Counted from the stretch's first letter, positions 1-10,878 are shown. The stretch: DNA of 64,000 nt from Mycoplasmopsis agalactiae PG2 (GCF_000063605.1 NC_009497.1:248001-312000), one strand, 5' to 3'. Notes: generated by a model from the letters alone, not told the origin. Numbers and translations: made by a program.

Positions 1-639
1 AATTCGTGCAACAATATTTTCATCTTTATTAAAAAGCAAAAAGATTTTATCAATAGATTCTAGGCTAGTTATTTTGTATTGAAAATTAATCTCATACAAA
101 CTATTTTTAATTGCTTCTTGTATTAGATCAAATGAGCCTGCATAAAGCTCTATTAGTTTATCAAGTACATTTAAATCAAGGTCATTAGTAAGAAATGCTA
201 GTTTAAAATTACTAAAAGTAAGCTTGTTAAAAACGCTATTTAAAACTGGTTTTCGTACTTGCTTCATGTTTAGAAATTTTTCTTTATTAGAAAGTATTTC
301 TTGTCAAATATTATCTGATTGGTAGTATGACTCTAATTTTTTAATAAAATCATCACCAATAGTTTTATTAAACACATCCGATTTCAAATATTCAAAAAAT
401 ATTTGGTTGTCGCTAGCTGTGAATAACTTATATGACTTGCAATTATAAATTTCAGAATTATATTTTTCTTCTGGGTTTTCATCTGTTTGAATTTCATATA
501 AAACTTCAATAGGCAAGCTATTAATATTACCACTAATTTTAATGATTTTCTCGGTATCTAAAACATAAAAATTAGCAACAGCTCAGTCTTTATCTGTATT
601 GTAAGTAAATTCTTTTATATAACCTATAAAAGATTTCAT
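1..639 (-). CDS. RecD2-like DNA helicase, N-terminal part (runs off window)
   Basis: The reading frame starts at the ATG at 639-637 (MKSFIGYIKEF) and continues through the window edge, reading TGA as Trp, giving 213 codons. The early residues resemble the N-terminal OB-fold of RecD2-type helicases. The segment FFEYLKSDVFNKTIGDDFIK resembles the 'L.S.lFkGIGpktA' helix-hairpin region that follows that domain. The Walker A and helicase motifs would lie outside the window, so the assignment rests on the N-terminal domain only. RecD2 proteins are 5'-3' DNA helicases in repair. The gene is transcribed away from the neighbouring GIY-YIG gene, whose terminator lies at about 825-858. A viable alternative is an unrelated mycoplasma-specific protein. 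Confidence 0.55.
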
Positions 640-824
640 AACTTTTCCTAAAATTATTAATAAAATTCGCTCTATATTTATTATTCAAAAAGCTTTTTAC
701 ACAAGTTATCTATTTTTATTTTATCTAATTTTTGCATACAGTAGTTTAGCTTAGTTATATAAAATTCAGTATTTTTTATTTTCTATTTAAACTTAAATGC
801 AATTAAAACAATGCATAAATAAAA

Positions 825-862
825 ACCTCAAATCTACACAAAGCGGTGTAAATGAGGCCTTT
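825..862 (-). terminator. Rho-independent terminator of the GIY-YIG gene
   Basis: On the minus strand CCTCATTTACAC pairs imperfectly with GTGTAGATTTGAGG and is followed by TTTTTATTT. It begins at the stop codon of the GIY-YIG gene. Confidence 0.7.
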
Positions 863-2142
863 ATTTTTTAATTCAATCTACGTGACCATTAGACGATCTA
901 GCTAAGACAAATTCAGCAGCAGATGATAAACTTTTAAATTCAAGATCTTGTTGTAAAACACCATCTCTAATGATTTGTTTTGCAAAGCACTCAGCTCGTA
1001 ATTCTTTTATGCTATTGTATTTCATTTGTTCTTTAAAGTGTTGAGCTTCAGCAAGTTCAATGGATGAACCTGATAGCAAAATAAATCTTTTGTCTTCAAC
1101 TTGCTTTAATGTTGCAATTATTTTTTTGTTTTTATCAAGCCTACTATTTTTAGACAATGAAAATATAGTTTCTTTATATTTGTTATTAATTTTTAAACTT
1201 TTTTGTTTTTCATACAAATCATCAATATTATTAGATTCAACTCAAATCCTGCCATCTGATGAATTTCCTAAAACAAAAACAGCTGCATAAGATTTTGAAT
1301 TAAATTCTTGATTTTCTTGCAAAATTCCATCAATAATCTTATTTTCTAAAATTAATTTATCTCTTTTTTCTTTAATCGTTTTAAATAGATTTGCAAAATA
1401 CTCTGGTTCATTTTGATGTAATCTAATTTGAGAACCTTTTAATACTATATATTTGTCGTCTTTGTTAATGCAATAAAGCAATGGTGGTTTTTTCTGTTTC
1501 TTTTGATTTTTGCCTTAAAGTATAGTATTTAACTTCATTATCATTTGCATAAGATTGTGTGTGCTTTTGTTCATCATGTTTTAGGGCTTGAATTTCTTTT
1601 TGTTGGCCTAAATTTTGTTTTTTACCAAAAACATCAAAACCAACATTTTTTAATATAGTTTTAGCATTTTCTATAAAAGCATTTCATTCTGCTTCATCTT
1701 CACTAGAAATATTTCCCTTGTTAGCGCAATTGTCATTTAATAACTCAATATTGCTATTATCTGTAAATAGCCTTATGAAAGAGTGCTCTAAATAGTTTAG
1801 TTCAGTTGCTCCAATATTACTTTGAGAATCTACAATTATATAAACATAATCAAAATCACTTCTTTTTTCTGAGCTTAGATGTTGAAATACTCTATATAAC
1901 ACTCCTTTATTATCGTTTTTTATATTTGATTGGCCAACATAGACACTATAGTTACTATTATTTTGTTTAACTAGAAAATATACCCCTGCATGGTTTAAAA
2001 AATCTTGCTGTTTTGCTAATAAACTAGAAAGTTTATTCTTAGTTATTTTATAAATTATTCCAACTCAATTTTTAGATTTATATTTTATTATTTGTCCATC
2101 ATTGCTATCTATTATTTGAGTGCCAAACCATGTTATAGACAT
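861..2142 (-). pseudogene. GIY-YIG nuclease family protein with DUF4357-type C-terminus, frameshifted
   Basis: The gene starts at ATG 2142. The first frame holds a GIY-YIG-like nuclease core: GVYFLV, then YVGQ about 15 residues on, an Arg in LYRVFQH and a Glu in LNYLEHSFI, in the usual order of catalytic residues. That frame stops at about 1466. The continuation lies in the other frame from about 1516 to 861 and holds two DUF4357-like repeats (KYIVLKGS...DGILQ and RFILLSGS...DGVLQ, ending SSDGRIW and SSNGHVDW). The switch point coincides with an A6 run near 1490-1495 (minus sense). Restored, the product would be about 425 residues, typical for GIY-YIG plus DUF4357 proteins. Either a decayed gene, a slippage-controlled one, or a sequencing error. 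Confidence 0.75.
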
Positions 2143-2701
2143 TTTTATAACCTCAATCAAAAAATTTTATTATTTTAATTATATTTGATATTTATTCTTT
2201 ATGTAAGTAGCACAAAAGAAAAAGCCTTAAATTATATAAAGATTTATAAATAAAATAAAAAATGCCACCTATAATTGTTATTATATCAATTGTAAATTTT
2301 TAATTGTATAGTTTAGTTTGATACTAGCATAAATTAATACAATATGAGCTAAAATAAATATAAAGTGCCTAATTGAATTATAAAAAAGGTTTAAAAAAAA
2401 CAAATCATTTGCTTTTTTTAAATAATGAAAAAGGTAATTAATTCATAATAAATGAAAATATATTAGTATGCTTATTTAAAAGTGTTTTGGTGATAAGCAA
2501 TGCAAAAAATATTTTTAGCCTACAACAAGTTTCAACATTTTATTACAAACAGAAAAAACATAGCTTATAATTGTATTTAGCCAAGTTTTTTTGCTACAGA
2601 ATTTATAAACAACAGCAGTATTTAAAAAAATAAAAATCTGCTTTTGGTTTATTTTTTCTAATGTATAATAATATTGCTTTTTAAACACTAGCCAAAAAAG
2701 C
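2143..2701. other. AT-rich intergenic stretch, no gene recognised
   Basis: About 560 bases of very AT-rich sequence between the divergent GIY-YIG gene and the tRNA cluster. No coding frame with a recognisable product was seen. The only feature supported is the tRNA promoter near the right end. Confidence 0.5.
2663..2668 (+). promoter_or_regulatory. -10 box of the eight-tRNA operon
   Basis: TATAAT lies about 33 nt before the first tRNA, with a weak TTGGTT-like -35 around 2643. No other good -10 box lies nearby, and the eight tRNAs have spacers too short for separate promoters. Confidence 0.55.
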
Positions 2702-2778
2702 GGAGAAGTAGCTCAGCTTGGCAGAGCGCTACGTTTGGGACGTAGTGGTCGCAGGTTCAAATCCTGTCTTCTTCACCA
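2702..2778 (+). tRNA. tRNA-Pro(TGG)
   Basis: Cloverleaf with acceptor GGAGAAG/CTTCTTC, anticodon loop TTTGGGA, T-arm GCAGG/CCTGT and encoded CCA. First tRNA of the cluster. Confidence 0.95.
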
Positions 2779-2779
2779 T

Positions 2780-2856
2780 GGGGGATTAGCTCATTTGGCT
2801 AGAGCGCCTGCCTTGCACGCAGGAGGTGGTGGGTTCGAATCCCATATCCTCCACCA
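2780..2856 (+). tRNA. tRNA-Ala(TGC)
   Basis: Acceptor GGGGGAT/ATCCTCC, anticodon loop CTTGCAC, encoded CCA. One base separates it from tRNA-Pro. Confidence 0.95.
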
Positions 2857-2863
2857 TTTTTAT

Positions 2864-2940
2864 GGCGTTGTAGCTCAGTTGGTTAGAGCATTCGGTTCAT
2901 ACCCGAAAGGTCAAGAGTTCGACTCTCTTCGACGCTACCA
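2864..2940 (+). tRNA. tRNA-Met(CAT), elongator-like
   Basis: Acceptor GGCGTTG/CGACGCT, anticodon loop TTCATAC, encoded CCA. It is one of three CAT tRNAs in the cluster. The base-paired 1:72 position and the absence of the 2967 gene's Ile2-like features favour elongator Met. Confidence 0.85.
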
Positions 2941-2966
2941 TTATATGGAAAAAGTATCTAACTGAA

Positions 2967-3042
2967 GGACCTATAGCTCAACGGTTAGAGCAACCGGCTC
3001 ATAACCGGTTGGCTACTGGTTCGAATCCAGTTAGGTCCACCA
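2967..3042 (+). tRNA. tRNA with CAT anticodon, probably tRNA-Ile2 (lysidine)
   Basis: Acceptor GGACCTA/TAGGTCC, anticodon loop CTCATAA in a CCGG/CCGG-type stem, encoded CCA. The acceptor and anticodon-arm pattern resembles tRNA-Ile2, whose C34 is changed to lysidine by TilS so that it reads AUA. Elongator Met is the alternative. Confidence 0.8.
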
Positions 3043-3043
3043 T

Positions 3044-3136
3044 GGGTGATTACCCAAGTCTGGCTGAAGGGACTAGTCTTGAAAACTAGCAGGGGCTTCA
3101 CGGCCCGCGGGGGTTCGAATCCCTCATCACCCGCCA
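3044..3136 (+). tRNA. tRNA-Ser(TGA)
   Basis: A class II tRNA with a long variable arm, acceptor GGGTGAT/ATCACCC, anticodon loop CTTGAAA (TGA). The 3' end is GCCA. Confidence 0.95.
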
Positions 3137-3165
3137 TTTGTTCTTTTTAACTAAAACTTTTATAT

Positions 3166-3241
3166 CGCGGAGTGGAGAAGTTGGCATCTCGCAAGGCTCA
3201 TAACCTTGAAATCGCTGGTTCGAATCCAGCCTCCGCCACCA
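3166..3241 (+). tRNA. Initiator tRNA-fMet(CAT)
   Basis: Acceptor CGCGGAG/CTCCGCC has an unpaired first position (C1 opposite C72), the hallmark of bacterial initiators, and the anticodon loop is CTCATAA. The anticodon stem next to the loop reads AGG/CCT, so only two of the usual three G-C pairs are present. Confidence 0.92.
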
Positions 3242-3245
3242 ATAT

Positions 3246-3322
3246 GGTCCAGTGGTAAAGTGGTTTAATACGCCTCCCTGTCACGGAGGAGATCGCGGGT
3301 TCAATTCCCGTCTGGACCGCCA
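3246..3322 (+). tRNA. tRNA-Asp(GTC)
   Basis: Acceptor GGTCCAG/CTGGACC, anticodon loop CTGTCAC, discriminator G, encoded CCA. Confidence 0.95.
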
Positions 3323-3326
3323 TAAT

Positions 3327-3402
3327 GGCTCTGTAGCTCAGTAGGTAGAGCAACGGATTGAAGCTCCGTGTGTCGCTGGTTCGATTCCTGCCGGAGCCAC
3401 CA
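3327..3402 (+). tRNA. tRNA-Phe(GAA)
   Basis: Acceptor GGCTCTG/CGGAGCC, anticodon loop TTGAAGC, encoded CCA. Last gene of the cluster. Confidence 0.95.
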
Positions 3403-3412
3403 TATCAAATAT

Positions 3413-3430
3413 GCCCCAAGGGCTTTTTTT
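3413..3430 (+). terminator. Terminator of the tRNA cluster
   Basis: A short GCCC/GGGC hairpin followed by seven T, just after tRNA-Phe and before pyrG. Confidence 0.65.
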
Positions 3431-3496
3431 ATTGCTTTTTTAGCCCAAAAATACACATTTTTAAGTAAAATACTATATATATTTATTGAGGTGTAT

Positions 3497-5116
3497 ATGA
3501 AAACTAAATTTATTTTTACAACTGGTGGTGTATTAAGTGGACTTGGTAAAGGTGTAACTGCTGCCAGTGTTGGTAATCTTTTAAAAGCACAAGGATTTAA
3601 TATTTTTGTACTTAAACTAGATCCATATTTGAATATTGACCCAGGTGTTATGAATCCTTTGGAGCATGGCGAAGTTTATGTTACTAGTGACGGGGGAGAA
3701 ACTGATTTAGACTTAGGTCACTATGAAAGATTTATTGGCATAAAGTTAACTAAAGAATCTAACTTTACTACAGGTAGAATTTTTACAAGAATTTTAGAAA
3801 AAGAGCGTAGAGGCGACTATAATGGTAAAACCGTGCAAATAGTGCCTCACGTAATTGATGAAATTATTTCAATTATTTTAAATTTAGCTAAGCAAAAAGA
3901 TCCTGATTTTATGCTTATTGAAATTGGCGGAACTGTTGGCGACTTAGAATCTAGTCCATACATTTATGCAATTTCAAAATTTGCTAGCTTATATCCAGAA
4001 AATGTTATGTTTTCTCACTTAGCTTTTGTGCCTTATCTTTCAGCATCAAACGAATATAAATCTAAACCTAGTCAAGTTTCAATTTCAACACTAAGATCAT
4101 TTGGAATTAATCCTAATTTATTATTGCTTCGTTCACAAGAAGGCATTGACACATCAATTATTCAAAAAGTTAGTGCTAATGCTTTTATGAAGCCTGAAAA
4201 TGTAATTAACATTCCTGACAAAGCAAACATTTATGAAATTCCTTTATTTTTAGAATCAAGCGGCATATTGCAAATAATTTATAAACACTTTAAAATAGAT
4301 AAGCCTATTAACTATGAAGCTAATGCCTCTTGAAAAGAATTTGCTAATAAATATGTTTCAAAAAGATGCAAGCCACTTAATATTTTATTAGTTGGCAAAT
4401 ACACTAGTTTAGAAGATGCATACTTATCAATTATTTCATCACTAAAGATTGCTGCTGCTCATCAAAATATCGAATTAACCTATAAATTAGTCGATTCGGA
4501 AAAGATAACTGACAAGAATATTGCTTCAGAATTAAAGGGCTATGACGGCGTAGTTATTCTACCTGGCTTTGGACTAAGAGGATTTGAAGCAAAAGTTAAT
4601 TTAGCAAAATATACACGCAATAATAAAATTCCTACTTTAGGAATTTGCTTAGGTTTTCAAGCAATGACAGTTGCACAAGCTAGAATGATGGGTATTTTAA
4701 ATGCTACTAGCAAGGAATTTGCAGACCAATCAAAAGAACAAGAATTTGTACTTACTCCGTTTTATGAAAATGGCGATTTAATGAATATTGGCGGAACTTT
4801 AAGACTAGGTGAAGATAAGATTAAAGCAAAAGATGACACACTTGCACAAAAAATTTATGGCTCGAATGTATTTTATGAGCGCCACCGTCACAGATATGAA
4901 GCAACTGATAAATACAGAGTGCTTTTAGAAGATAAAGGCTTTGTTTTTTCAGGAACTCATCCTGAATTAAACGTTGCTGAAATATGCGAAGTTAAAAATC
5001 ATCCATTTTATTTAGGTGTACAATACCATCCTGAATTTACAACTCAAGTACTTAGATCAAACCCTTTGTTTGACACATTTTTAGCAAAAACCTGAGAAAA
5101 TAAGCAAAACAAATAA
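3497..5116 (+). CDS. pyrG: CTP synthase
   Basis: The 539-residue product has the normal length of CTP synthase, which makes CTP from UTP with ATP and glutamine. The N-terminal amidoligase domain opens with TGGVLSGLGKG (P-loop, about residues 9-20), followed by MNPLEHGEVYV and DLDLGHYERF. The C-terminal class I glutaminase domain carries PGFGLRG, the nucleophile Cys in LGICLGFQ and the His-Glu pair in QYHPEF. The start was set at ATG 3497 because TTGAGGTG lies 5-12 nt upstream. A longer in-frame extension would run into the tRNA-Phe gene. Single-gene unit between the tRNA terminator and its own weak terminator near 5126-5156. Confidence 0.97.
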
Positions 5117-5125
5117 ATATTAACT

Positions 5126-5156
5126 AAGCTCACTTACTAGTGTGCTTTTGTTTTTA
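5126..5156 (+). terminator. Probable terminator of pyrG
   Basis: AAGCTCAC pairs with GTGTGCTT (one bulge/mismatch) around TTACTA and runs into TTTTGTTTTT. Confidence 0.5.
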
Positions 5157-5195
5157 TGTGTAAAAAATACAAATAATCAATTTAGTACTTTAATA

Positions 5196-5208
5196 CTATA
5201 AAACAGCC
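5196..5208 (+). repeat. Copy of the CCTATAAAACAGG-type intergenic motif
   Basis: Reads CTATAAAACAGCC. One of about a dozen near-identical copies in spacers of this window. No T-tract follows, so it is not obviously a terminator here. Confidence 0.5.
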
Positions 5209-5359
5209 ATATCAGTAAATATTAGTATTTTTATAAAGCACAAGCAAACAGAATTTAAATCGCCATAAAATGAATTTTTTATATAATACATAAACTTATT
5301 ATAAGTTTATAAATTAGTTTTATTATAATAATCAAACTTATATTTATTCTAGGAGCAAT

Positions 5360-8038
5360 ATGTCAGAGATAGATTACAAAGAAACGCTAAACATGCCTAA
5401 AACTGATTTTGAAATGCGTGCAAATCTTACTACTAAGGAGCCTTTATTTAGAGAAAAGTGAGAAAAAGACAATTTGTATGCTAGGGTTTTAGAAAAAAAC
5501 AAAAATAATACTCCATTTGTGCTTCATGATGGCCCTCCATATGCAAATGGTAGCATTCACATTGGTCATGCGTTGAATAAGATTTTAAAAGACATTATTG
5601 TTCGTTATAAATCAATGTGTGGTTTTTATTCTCCATATGTTCCTGGTTGAGACACACATGGCTTGCCGATTGAATTAAAAATGCTTACTGATGCCAAAAT
5701 TAATTACAAAGTTATTTCACCTATTGAATTAAGAAAAAGAGCGTCAGAATATGCTGATATTCAAATTGAAAACCAAATATCACAGTTTAAAAGCTTGCAA
5801 TTATTAACTGACTTTAAGAAAATTTATAAAACTAAAGAACCTAAATTTGAAGCTGCTCAGTTAAAATTATTCAAAAAAATGGTTTTAGATGGCTTAGTTT
5901 ATAAAGGTCTTAAACCAGTTTATTGATCACCATCAAGCCAAACTGCTTTAGCTGAAGCTGAAGTTGAATACCATGATGTTGATAGTCCTTCAATTTATGT
6001 TGCTTTAGAAATAATTGACCAAAATGGCTCTCAAAAAGTCAAAAACGGCGATAAGTTAGTTATTTGAACCACAACTCCATGAACTTTATTAGCTAATGCA
6101 GCAGTTGCAATTGGTGAGAATTTTGTTTATTGTAGAGTTGAGCACAATAACCAAGGATATATTGTTGCTAAAGAATTAGCTAATAAATTTATTGAAATAA
6201 GCAAACTTGATAATGCACAAATTAGTGTTGATTTTAACGCTAATGAATTAATAGGCATTAAGTACAAAAGTGTGTTAAATGATTTAGTTTGTCCTGTTGT
6301 TATTGGACATCATGTTAGCCTTGAAAGTGGAACTGGATTAGTTCACATTGCGCCTTTATTTGGTGAAGATGACTTTCAAATAGGAACAGCTAATTCATTA
6401 GAAATGATAATGCATGTTGAAGATGATGGTGTACTTAATGATGCAGCCGGTAAATATAAAGGCATATTTTATGAAAAAGCTAATGCACAAATTTTTGACA
6501 AATTAACTAGTAAATCAGCCTTATTAGCCAAAGGAACAATCAGACACTCATATCCACATGACTGAAGAACTCACAAACCCATTTTATTCCGTGGCACTCC
6601 ACAGTGATTTGTTTCAATTGATAAAATTAGACAACAATTACTTAATGAATTAGAAAGCATAAACACTTATCCTGAATGAGCTAAAAAACGTTTAGTTAAC
6701 ATGATAAGTGAGAGAAAAGATTGAACAATCAGCCGTCAGAGAACATGAGGTGTACCTATTATAATTTTTTATGATAAAGATGGTAAACCAGTTATTAATT
6801 CAGCCATATTTGACTATGTTATAGACTTAGTGGAAAAATATGGCACTGACATATGATGAGAAAAAGAGGCTGATGAATTATTACCTGAAGAGTTTAGAAG
6901 CAATGGTTATACTAAAGAAATGGACATTATGGACGTTTGATTCGATTCAGGCACTACTTCACTTGCAGTTGAAATTGATGAAAAACTAAAGCCCCCATAT
7001 GATTTATATTTAGAAGGCAGTGACCAGTATCGCGGTTGATTCAATTCATCATTAATAAATTCAGTTGCTTATACACACAAAAGCCCATATAAACAAATTG
7101 TTAGTCACGGCTTTGTTTTAGATTCAAAAGGCGAAAAAATGTCTAAATCTAAAGGCAATGTTGTTGATCCACTTAAAGTTATTAAAAAATATGGTGCTGA
7201 CATTTTAAGATTATGAGTTGCTAATGCTGAATATACAAATGATGTTAATATAAGCGATGAAATAATTAACCAAAACAGTGAAATTTACCGTAAGATTAGA
7301 AACACAATTAAGTTCTTATTAGGCAACCTAAATGGCTATGAATATGATGAATCGGTCAAAAGAACTGGTGTGCATCAATATATATATAATGAGTTAGAAT
7401 CAATTAAAGAAAAAGTATATAAAGCTTATGATGAATATAATTTTTCTAGTGTTATAAAAACAATAAATAAATATGTTGTTGAGTTATCAAGCTTTTATTT
7501 AAACATAACCAAAGACATTTTATATGTGCATGAATTTGATTCGAATGAAAGAATGATGACACTAGCAAACTTTTATGATATAACTAACTTTTTAATTAAA
7601 GCGATTGCCCCTATTATTCCAACTACTGCCGAAGATGCTTATATGCACTTTTATAAAAAAAATAAATTAGAAAGCATTCACTTAGAGAATTTTGATATAG
7701 TTAAGCCATATGATTCTAATGTTTTAAAAGAGTGAGAAGAGTTCTTTAGTCTTAAAGACGAAGTTAACTTGCTATTAGAAAATGCTATTAAAAGTGGCTT
7801 AATTAAAAGAACTAACGAAGCTAAAGTGACAATTAAAAATCCTAGTGAAGTAATTAAAGGATATGATCTTAAGCAGTTATTAATGGTAGGCGCAATTGAA
7901 TTTGGCAATGTATCAAAAGTAGAATCATTTATGTCTGAAAAATGTAATAGATGTTGGAACCATTTTTCACCTGCTCAAATTAAAGACAATTTATGCCCAT
8001 TATGCTATAAAATAGTGCAAAAAGTAAACGGAAAGTAA
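5360..8038 (+). CDS. ileS: Isoleucyl-tRNA synthetase
   Basis: The 892-residue product charges tRNA-Ile. Seen in order: the class I HIGH signature as [11 protein letters not shown] near residue 58-68, the editing-domain pocket (GTGLVHIAP), KMSKS as [14 protein letters not shown] near residue 590-600, and a C-terminal Cys4 zinc module CNRCWNHF...CPLCYK, as in bacterial IleRS. Start ATG 5360 has AGGAG 5 nt upstream. The UGA-free stretches are interrupted by more than ten TGA codons, all at plausible Trp positions such as PGWDTHG. lspA starts two bases after the stop, so the two are co-transcribed, as in many bacteria. Confidence 0.97.
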
Positions 8039-8039
8039 T

Positions 8040-8771
8040 ATGAGACACAAAAAGGAAAATAAAGAAAATTTTGTCGAAAGAATGAAAAATCACTTTAAGT
8101 ATTGGCAAGTATATATCAAGACAAATTATTTGACAATATTACTCAAATATGCCATATTTATAGTGACCTTCGCAATTTTACTAACCATTGATCAAGTAAC
8201 TAAAGAAATCTATTTTTATTCAATTCCTGATCCTAGTTCTTCTTCTGGTTTTCAAGGAGACAGATCAATAGTATTTGACTATGGAATAATTGGCTTTAGG
8301 TCAGTTGCCCATCATGGCGTTACTATTTTTTCAAGATTTGGTCAGTTATCAACAGCTGCATTTAATTTTATTCACTTTACTAGCATACTTTTATTCCTTT
8401 TCTTGCTAACAGTGCCGCTTTTTGTAAAGTCAAATCTAATGATTATTCTATGCGCAACAGTTGCAGCTGGTGATATTGGTAATTTCATTGATAGAATGAG
8501 ATTTAATAACACAGTTAAAGACATTATATTTTCTCCATTTATCGAAAAGTGAACAAACAGAGAACTAGGTACATTCAATTTTGCTGATACATACATTGTT
8601 GGTGCAGCAATCTTGATGGCTATTGTTATGTTAGTTAAAACTTTTTTATTGCCAAATAAAGAAGACTTATATGAAGAAAATATGATTAGCGAACTATTGG
8701 TTGATCCAGTTGTCTTAGAGCAAGCTAATGCCGCTAATCAAGCAAGCAATGCACAACAAAATAAGGCTTAG
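8040..8771 (+). CDS. lspA: Prolipoprotein signal peptidase (signal peptidase II)
   Basis: A 243-residue polytopic membrane protein that cuts lipoprotein signal peptides before the lipidated Cys. It has the conserved DQVTK near residue 51, the catalytic-Asp motif GDIGNFIDR in the third membrane segment and FNFADTYIVGA with the second catalytic Asp. It is longer than typical LspA (about 160) because of an N-terminal charged stretch, an insertion after the first membrane segment and a soluble C-terminal tail. It directly follows ileS. Its substrates are presumably the many lipoproteins of this window. The stop codon lies inside the terminator hairpin. Confidence 0.95.
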
Positions 8772-8785
8772 GCCTTTTTTATTTT
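8763..8785 (+). terminator. Terminator of ileS-lspA
   Basis: AAGGC-TTAG-GCCTT followed by T-rich sequence. The stem overlaps the lspA stop codon. Confidence 0.75.
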
Positions 8786-8938
8786 GCTTTTGTTATAAAT
8801 TTAGCCAACTTTACAAAAAGTGCTATAAATAGCCCAAAATCAGCCTAAAATATGAATAATTCCACATTCGAATACTTAATTTTGCATTAGTTTTAAAATA
8901 TATATTTAGATAATTAGTTACTAATTATTTCATTTTCT

Positions 8939-8944
8939 TATAAT
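8939..8944 (+). promoter_or_regulatory. -10 box of the 8955 lipoprotein gene
   Basis: TATAATG lies 10 nt before the start codon. The spacer also contains GAGG, so the mRNA may start within or just after the Shine-Dalgarno. An upstream promoter is possible. Confidence 0.45.
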
Positions 8945-8954
8945 GAGGTTTTAA

Positions 8955-10808
8955 ATGAAAGCAAAAAAATTACTATGAGGAATAGCACCATTAGCCGCCT
9001 TAGCACCACTAGCTGCTGTTTCTTGTGGAGATAAAAACGAAAATAACGGAAAAAGTATAATTTTTCAAATAGCGCATAGTAAGGATTGACCACTTGCTGG
9101 TGCGCTAACACCTTTTGTTGACTATTACAACAAAACATTTAGCAAAGACAAAGACTTTATTCCTGTTAAGATGTCATACAAGGAAGATCATAACATAAAG
9201 TCTGAATTTGGTCTTGTTAAAAAAGCAAAGGAAAACATTGAATCAGGCAATCTAAAAGAAGTGCCAAATATTATTTTAGGTTCTCAATCAGGCGCTTTCT
9301 TAGTTAACCAATACAAAAGATTAATGGATCTTAGTGATGTTGGAGTTAAAAAAGAAATTTTTAATCAAAGCATAGCTGAGTTACACACAATTTTATCTGG
9401 TCAAACAGACAAAAACAAGGTTTACAACATACCTTTTGATAATGCTGATACAGATGCTTTAGCATTTAATCTTGATGTTCTTAACTTTATGCTTGAATTA
9501 ATAGAAAAAGGTAAAGGAACTATTGATTGAAATGCTGATATTCCAAAAAGAGCTAAGGATGCTGCTGTTAAAGGTGTTGGAAATGACTTACCAGAAAATA
9601 GTATTTGAAGAGCATTGAAACTAGCAAAAGATGATTCTTTCAAAGACTTTAAAGTTGACGAAAACACCTTTAAATCAATGGATAAAATAAGAGAGCTAGC
9701 TGTTAAATTCCAAGAAGGAACCAAGCTAGATGAAGGTAAAGTTAATGCTGACACAATCACTGGTGAAGTTTTATCAATTGATTATCATAAACAATCATTT
9801 TTTAAAGAGTTTAATTCTAGAATTGGTAAAGATGATGTTATTTGAAAACTAGTTTTAACTGGTGATCCAAAAAAACCAACCCGTGTTGAATATAACTTGC
9901 CAAATAATGAAAGTTATGTAAGTCATTTTAAAGATCTATATAAAACATATACTGAATCAGTAAAAAGACATGAAAAGAAAGTTGGCGCCAACAATAAAGT
10001 ATTTTCATCAATTAAGTATGTGAATCATTCGAATGAATGAGGTTCATGAAATGTTCGTGAATTCAAGAGTGCTATTAGTATCCTAGCTAGCGTCGGTACA
10101 AATCAAAGAATGATTTCGAAAATATCTAAAAAACTATTTTCAAAAACAAAAGACGGCAAACCTATTCCTGGATTTGAAAAAAATAATGCTAAATTTGAAG
10201 ACGTATACTTATTGCCACAACTTACATTAATGTCTGAAGGCAAAGACAGAATATTTGCTGAAGGTGGTTCAAGTATTTTAGCTGTTGATACATCTGAAAA
10301 TCATGATACTTCTAATGCTGTAAATAAGGCAACTAAGAAATTCTTAGCTTGATTATACACAGGCAAAAATCAATACTATGGTCATGAAGAAGAGAACTGA
10401 AAAACATTTGCTAAATTATCAGGGTACATTATTCCACTTAGTGGCGTAATTAATGACAATAATGAAAAGATTATGAAAGATGAAATTAAAAAATTACTTA
10501 AAGAAGTAAGAGAAGTTGAAAAGAAAGCTAATGCAACTGAAAAAGAAAAAACAGAAGCTGAAGATAAATTCTTTATTCTAAACAACCTAAGAAGTGCACT
10601 AGTTTCACTTCAGTCAATTTTAAATCTTGAAAAAAATAAGACAACAGTTCTTACTAAGCCATCAGTAACAGACAATGCAACTAGCCAATTTGCTGGCGCA
10701 TTAGATAGTGCATTATATTTATCATCTGCTCATGATGGACAAGAAATTAAAAAAGCTGATGAGTTGCTAGATCAATTCAAAGTTTATATTAATCAAGAAC
10801 AAAAATAA
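8955..10808 (+). CDS. P68/P80-like surface lipoprotein, solute-binding-like
   Basis: The 617-residue product starts MKAKKLLWGIAPLAALAPLAA and has a lipobox LAAVSC (Cys24). It is clearly paralogous to the lipoprotein at 23056-24816: both share YYNKTFSKDKDF, IILGSQSGA, NQYKRLMDLSD, IPFDN.D.DA, FAEGGSS/FTEGGSS and similar segments. That copy sits beside a sugar-type ABC importer, and the overall architecture (hydrophilic, about 600 residues, single lipid anchor) is that of mycoplasma P68/P80 family lipoproteins, thought to be substrate-binding proteins. This copy has no transporter genes next to it. A charged coiled-coil-like stretch lies near residues 505-540. Binding function is inferred only. 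Confidence 0.85.
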
Positions 10809-10838
10809 AGACTAAATAAGCTACCAAAAATAAACAAA

Positions 10839-10878
10839 AAAGTAAGCAAAACAAATGTTTAAACTGCTTACTTTTTTT
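10839..10878 (+). terminator. Terminator of the 8955 lipoprotein gene
   Basis: AAGTAAGC pairs with GCTTACTT across an 18-nt loop and is followed by seven T. Confidence 0.8.

Noticed and set aside
2735-2965. Plus-strand open frame across the tRNA cluster
   Set aside because: It runs through three perfect tRNA genes and has no protein-like composition.
3368-3496. In-frame extension upstream of pyrG
   Set aside because: It overlaps tRNA-Phe and its terminator. ATG 3497 has a Shine-Dalgarno and gives the family N-terminus.
5291-5309. TAAACTTATTATAAGTTTA palindrome upstream of ileS considered as T-box or operator
   Set aside because: No T-box sequence, specifier loop or terminator pair is present, and A/T-only palindromes are frequent at this base composition.
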